Of a stretch of DNA of 28,035 nucleotides, positions 25,128 to 28,035 are shown one piece after another. Source of the DNA: Alkalimonas sp. (GTDB lineage Bacteria > Pseudomonadota > Gammaproteobacteria > Enterobacterales > Alteromonadaceae); NCBI GenBank assembly GCA_022565655.1, contig JAIUMG010000003.1, positions 1-28,035 of the forward strand. Reading direction: 5' to 3'. Both the position numbers and the translations under genes were made by a program. Position 1 is the stretch's first letter. Every line of letters starts with the position of its first letter. The notes beneath the pieces were generated by a model. It saw only the letters and a list, made by a program, of their open reading frames with translations, searched no databases and was not told the DNA's origin.

Positions 25128-26132
25128 ATGACATTGCGCATAGGCATCACTCCAGGGGAGCCTGCCGGTATTGGTCCGGATTTAGTCCTGCAGCTTGCTC
25201 AACAAAGCTGGCCAGTTGAACTGGTGGTCTGTAGTGATGGTGAGGTTCTGCAGCAACGCGCAGAGCAACTGGGCCTGCAGCCAATACAACTGCTGCCTTA
25301 TCAGCCGGATAAACCGGCTCAGCCGCAACAAGCAGGCACCTTGACGCTGGCTCACTTCAGCACGGCCGAGCCCGTGATACCAGGTCAGTTGAATGAGGCC
25401 AATGGCCCTTATGTCGTCGAAACACTTCGATTTGCTGGCGAGCAAACTATCGCCGGAAAGTTTGACGCTATCGTCACTGGCCCGGTGCATAAAGGCATTA
25501 TTAATCAGGCAGGCATTCCGTTTAGCGGTCATACGGAGTTTTTTGCGCATCAATGCAATAGTAGCCATGTCGTCATGATGCTGGCTACCGAGGGCTTACG
25601 GGTTGCCCTGGCTACCACCCATATCCCATTAGCTTATGTTGCTAAAGCAATTACTGCAGAAAGATTGCAAGTGGTGCTGCAAGTACTGCATCAGGATTTG
25701 CAGCAAAAGTTTGGTATTGAACAGCCACGTATCTATGTTTGTGGGCTAAACCCGCATGCCGGAGAAAATGGTCACCTTGGTCGTGAAGAACTTGATGTCA
25801 TGATCCCAACCATGGATACGCTGCGGGCTCAGGGGATGGATTTGATAGGCCCACTGCCCGCAGATACCTTATTTCAACCAAAATATCTGGATGATGCAGA
25901 TGCGGTGCTGGCAATGTATCATGATCAGGGCCTTCCTGTACTTAAACACATGGGCTTTGGTAAGTCGGTCAATATCAGCCTGGGCTTGCCATTAATACGC
26001 ACATCGGTCGACCACGGTACTGCGCTGGATCTAGCCGGCAGTGGGCAAGCCGATGCAGGCAGCCTGCTGCACGCAGTTGAGCAAGCCATGCAATTATGCA
26101 AAGCGACCAGCACCCAGCAACGGAAACCATGA
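25128..26132 (+). CDS. pdxA: 4-hydroxythreonine-4-phosphate dehydrogenase PdxA
   Basis: 334 aa from ATG 25128. The TTG just before (25125) is in frame but too close to the GGAG ribosome site, which overlaps the surA stop. Metal-binding His165, His210 and His265 sit in TTHIPL, LNPHAGENG and MYHDQGLP. ITPGEPAGIGPD and SGHTEFFA are family signatures. The enzyme oxidises 4-phosphohydroxy-L-threonine in the DXP-dependent pyridoxal phosphate pathway. It is part of the conserved surA-pdxA-rsmA order. Confidence 0.96.
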   Translation: MTLRIGITPGEPAGIGPDLVLQLAQQSWPVELVVCSDGEVLQQRAEQLGLQPIQLLPYQPDKPAQPQQAGTLTLAHFSTAEPVIPGQLNEANGPYVVETLRFAGEQTIAGKFDAIVTGPVHKGIINQAGIPFSGHTEFFAHQCNSSHVVMMLATEGLRVALATTHIPLAYVAKAITAERLQVVLQVLHQDLQQKFGIEQPRIYVCGLNPHAGENGHLGREELDVMIPTMDTLRAQGMDLIGPLPADTLFQPKYLDDADAVLAMYHDQGLPVLKHMGFGKSVNISLGLPLIRTSVDHGTALDLAGSGQADAGSLLHAVEQAMQLCKATSTQQRKP

Positions 26133-26133
26133 C

Positions 26134-26949
26134 ATGACGGCCTACTCGCCCCCAGAACACAAAGCAAGAAAGCGCTTTGGTCAGAATTTTTTACACGACC
26201 CCGTCGTCATCGGACGTATTGTCAAAGCCATTCGTCCTCAGCCAGGAGAAAACCTGATTGAGATCGGGCCAGGGTTAGGCGCTATCACCGAACCAGTCAC
26301 CGAGCTGACCGATCATCTCACGGTCATTGAGCTGGATCGTGATCTGGCAGCTCGATTGCAACAACACCCAACGATGGCAAGCAAGCTAACCATTCTTCAG
26401 ACCGATGCCATGAAGTATGATTTTGCGCAATTGGTAAAACCCGGCCAGAAGCTAAAAATTTTTGGTAACTTGCCTTACAATATCTCGACCCCTTTATTGT
26501 TTCATTTATTTCGCTACTGCTCAGACATTGAAAATATGCATTTTATGCTGCAAAAGGAAGTGGTGCAGCGTATGACGGCAGCGCCAGGCAGTAAAGCCTT
26601 TGGTCGCCTGAGTGTGATGACACAATATTACTGCAATGCCATGCCTGTGGTCGAAGTTGGCCCCGGAGCATTCAAGCCAGCTCCCAAGGTCGACTCAGCA
26701 GTGGTAAGGCTGATCCCGAAACAGCGTCCAGAACATGAAGAAGTTCCTGTACACTTATTGAATCAAGTCTGCCTGGAAGCATTCAATCAACGCCGTAAAA
26801 CCTTACGTAATTGTCTGGCAAATATTGCAACAGCAGAGCAGTTGCTTGCCTTACAGCTCGACCCTGGCCAACGGCCAGAGCAATTGTCGGTCGCTGATTT
26901 TATCCGTATCGCCCAGTGGCTTCATACACAACAGGAAAATGCTTCATGA
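26134..26949 (+). CDS. rsmA: 16S rRNA dimethyladenosine transferase RsmA (KsgA)
   Basis: 271 aa (E. coli 273). The start at 26134 was chosen over a longer frame because it gives the family N-terminus (HKARKRFGQNFLHD) and lies one base after the pdxA stop. SAM-binding EIGPGLGA (43-50) and catalytic NLPYN (112-116) are present. It dimethylates A1518 and A1519 of 16S rRNA late in small-subunit assembly. Its stop overlaps the apaG start (ATGA). Confidence 0.97.
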   Translation: MTAYSPPEHKARKRFGQNFLHDPVVIGRIVKAIRPQPGENLIEIGPGLGAITEPVTELTDHLTVIELDRDLAARLQQHPTMASKLTILQTDAMKYDFAQLVKPGQKLKIFGNLPYNISTPLLFHLFRYCSDIENMHFMLQKEVVQRMTAAPGSKAFGRLSVMTQYYCNAMPVVEVGPGAFKPAPKVDSAVVRLIPKQRPEHEEVPVHLLNQVCLEAFNQRRKTLRNCLANIATAEQLLALQLDPGQRPEQLSVADFIRIAQWLHTQQENAS

Positions 26950-27335
26950 CCATGCCACCCAGCATCCATATTGAAACGCAGACATTTTATGTTGATGGTC
27001 AGTCAGTGCCAGAACAAGATAAATATGTGTTTGCCTACACCATTCAGATCCACAATCAAAGCGAGCAAACCGTGCAGTTGCTTCGTCGGCATTGGTTGAT
27101 CAGCGATGCAAACGGTCAGCAAGTCGAAGTCGATGGCGAAGGTGTGGTCGGTGAAAAGCCAACGCTTGCCCCCGATGAACAGTACAGCTACACCAGCGGT
27201 GCGGTTCTGGAAACACCGGTAGGCACCATGCAAGGCCACTATGTGATGAAAACCATCATGCAAACCGAGGAACAGCAGGAGTTTCAAGTAGACATTCCTC
27301 TGTTCAGGTTGGCTATTCCAAATATATTAAATTAA
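26946..27335 (+). CDS. apaG: ApaG domain protein
   Basis: 129 aa (E. coli 125). The ATG at 26946 overlaps the rsmA stop; an in-frame ATG at 26952 is a second option. The fibronectin-like ApaG fold signature is clear: FAYTIQIHN, RRHWLISDANG, VDGEGVVGEKPTL and MQGHYVM. The biochemical role of ApaG is not settled. It lies between rsmA and apaH in the usual order. Confidence 0.96.
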   Translation: MTMPPSIHIETQTFYVDGQSVPEQDKYVFAYTIQIHNQSEQTVQLLRRHWLISDANGQQVEVDGEGVVGEKPTLAPDEQYSYTSGAVLETPVGTMQGHYVMKTIMQTEEQQEFQVDIPLFRLAIPNILN

Positions 27336-27343
27336 AAGCGTTC

Positions 27344-28035
27344 ATGGCCACTTATGCACTAGGGGATATCCAGGGTTGTTATGATCAATTGCAGCAACTG
27401 CTGGAAAAGATCAACTTCAACCCAGCGGCCGACCAGCTCTGGCTCTGTGGCGACCTGGTTGCGCGCGGCCCAAAGTCACTGGAGACACTGCAGTATATCC
27501 GAAGCCTGGGCGCTGCAGCCACGACAGTACTTGGTAACCATGACCTGAACCTGATTGCCAGTTTTTATGGCTATGGTCGGGTCAAAAGCACCGATCAACT
27601 GCAAGCACTGCAACAACATCCAGATTATGCATCCCTGATTGAATGGCTCTGCCAGCAGCCACTGATCCACAGCCCAACAGACAGCCTGCTGATGGTGCAT
27701 GCGGGCATACCTCCGGGCTGGGACAGAACTGAAGCCATGCAGCAAGCAGCACGAGTTTCCCGGCTGCTGCAAAGCGACCCAGAGCGCTTGTGTCGCGACA
27801 TGTATGGCAATGAGCCCTCACGCTGGCAAGATGCCAAGTCTGAAGCTGAACAATGGCGCTTTACCATTAATGCTCTGACCCGCATGCGGCTATGTCGCGC
27901 AGATGGTGCCCTGGAGCTAACCGAAAAAGGGCTGCCTGAGCGCGAGGGACAGTGGCTGCCCTGGTATCATTTCTGGCCACAGCACAGCAAAACAACATTG
28001 CTGGTTGGTCACTGGGCTGCGTTAAATGGCAACTG
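27344..28035 (+). CDS. apaH: Diadenosine tetraphosphatase ApaH, C-terminus outside window
   Basis: The first 230 codons are visible, about four fifths of the usual 270-280. Metallophosphatase motifs are in place: GDIQGCYD (7-14), GDLVARGP (36-43), GNHD (64-67), HAGIPP and GHWAALNG at the right edge. ApaH splits Ap4A into two ADP and also removes Np4 caps from RNA. The start ATG follows the apaG stop by 8 bases, with a weak ribosome site, so it probably relies on upstream translation. Confidence 0.96.
   Translation, partial: MATYALGDIQGCYDQLQQLLEKINFNPAADQLWLCGDLVARGPKSLETLQYIRSLGAAATTVLGNHDLNLIASFYGYGRVKSTDQLQALQQHPDYASLIEWLCQQPLIHSPTDSLLMVHAGIPPGWDRTEAMQQAARVSRLLQSDPERLCRDMYGNEPSRWQDAKSEAEQWRFTINALTRMRLCRADGALELTEKGLPEREGQWLPWYHFWPQHSKTTLLVGHWAALNGN

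Noticed and set aside
26041..26133. N-terminal extension of rsmA into pdxA
   Set aside because: The extra residues match nothing in RsmA, whose normal N-terminus begins after ATG 26134.

Overview
The window is chromosomal DNA from a gammaproteobacterium. The order djlA | lptD-surA-pdxA-rsmA-apaG-apaH and the rapA-rluA pair are classic gammaproteobacterial arrangements. The GlyGly-CTERM protein, the OmpA protein with TSP3 repeats, the PIN-PhoH protein and several c-di-GMP proteins point towards an aquatic Alteromonadales/Chromatiaceae-type bacterium (Rheinheimera, Alkalimonas or Arsukibacterium are guesses only). No tRNA, rRNA, CRISPR array, insertion sequence or phage gene was seen. Genes are tightly packed, with many stop/start overlaps and several tail-to-tail overlaps.

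Region 1 (1-5232). A secreted patatin-like phospholipase, cut by the left edge, is read leftwards. Diverging from it is a compact four-gene cluster: an exported amicyanin-like cupredoxin protein, a membrane GGDEF-EAL protein whose GGDEF half is degenerate and whose EAL half looks intact, a DUF3034-type outer-membrane barrel protein, and a truncated haemoglobin that carries a lipoprotein signal. The last three are coupled by ATGA and TAATG overlaps. This is the best candidate in the window for a little-described system: an envelope redox or gas-binding module tied to c-di-GMP breakdown. A small DUF2798 membrane protein meets it tail to tail.

Region 2 (5260-13237). A PAS-GGDEF diguanylate cyclase diverges from a D-2-hydroxyacid dehydrogenase. 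Next come a periplasmic TPR protein with one membrane anchor and what looks like a decayed GGDEF domain, an RluA-family pseudouridine synthase overlapping it by 49 bp, a choice-of-anchor-H/GlyGly-CTERM protein overlapped by an exported transglutaminase-like protein, and a PIN-PhoH ATPase.

Region 3 (13486-19662). rapA and rluA are followed by an OmpA-type porin with its own promoters and a strong terminator, a DUF3530-like exported protein and a small lipoprotein.

Region 4 (19632-28035). A voltage-gated cation channel with an unusual selectivity filter lies downstream of djlA on the minus strand. Divergent from djlA is the housekeeping operon lptD-surA-pdxA-rsmA-apaG-apaH, covering LPS assembly, outer-membrane protein folding, vitamin B6 synthesis, ribosome maturation and Ap4A hydrolysis. 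apaH is cut by the right edge.

All family names come from reading motifs by eye. No database search was run.
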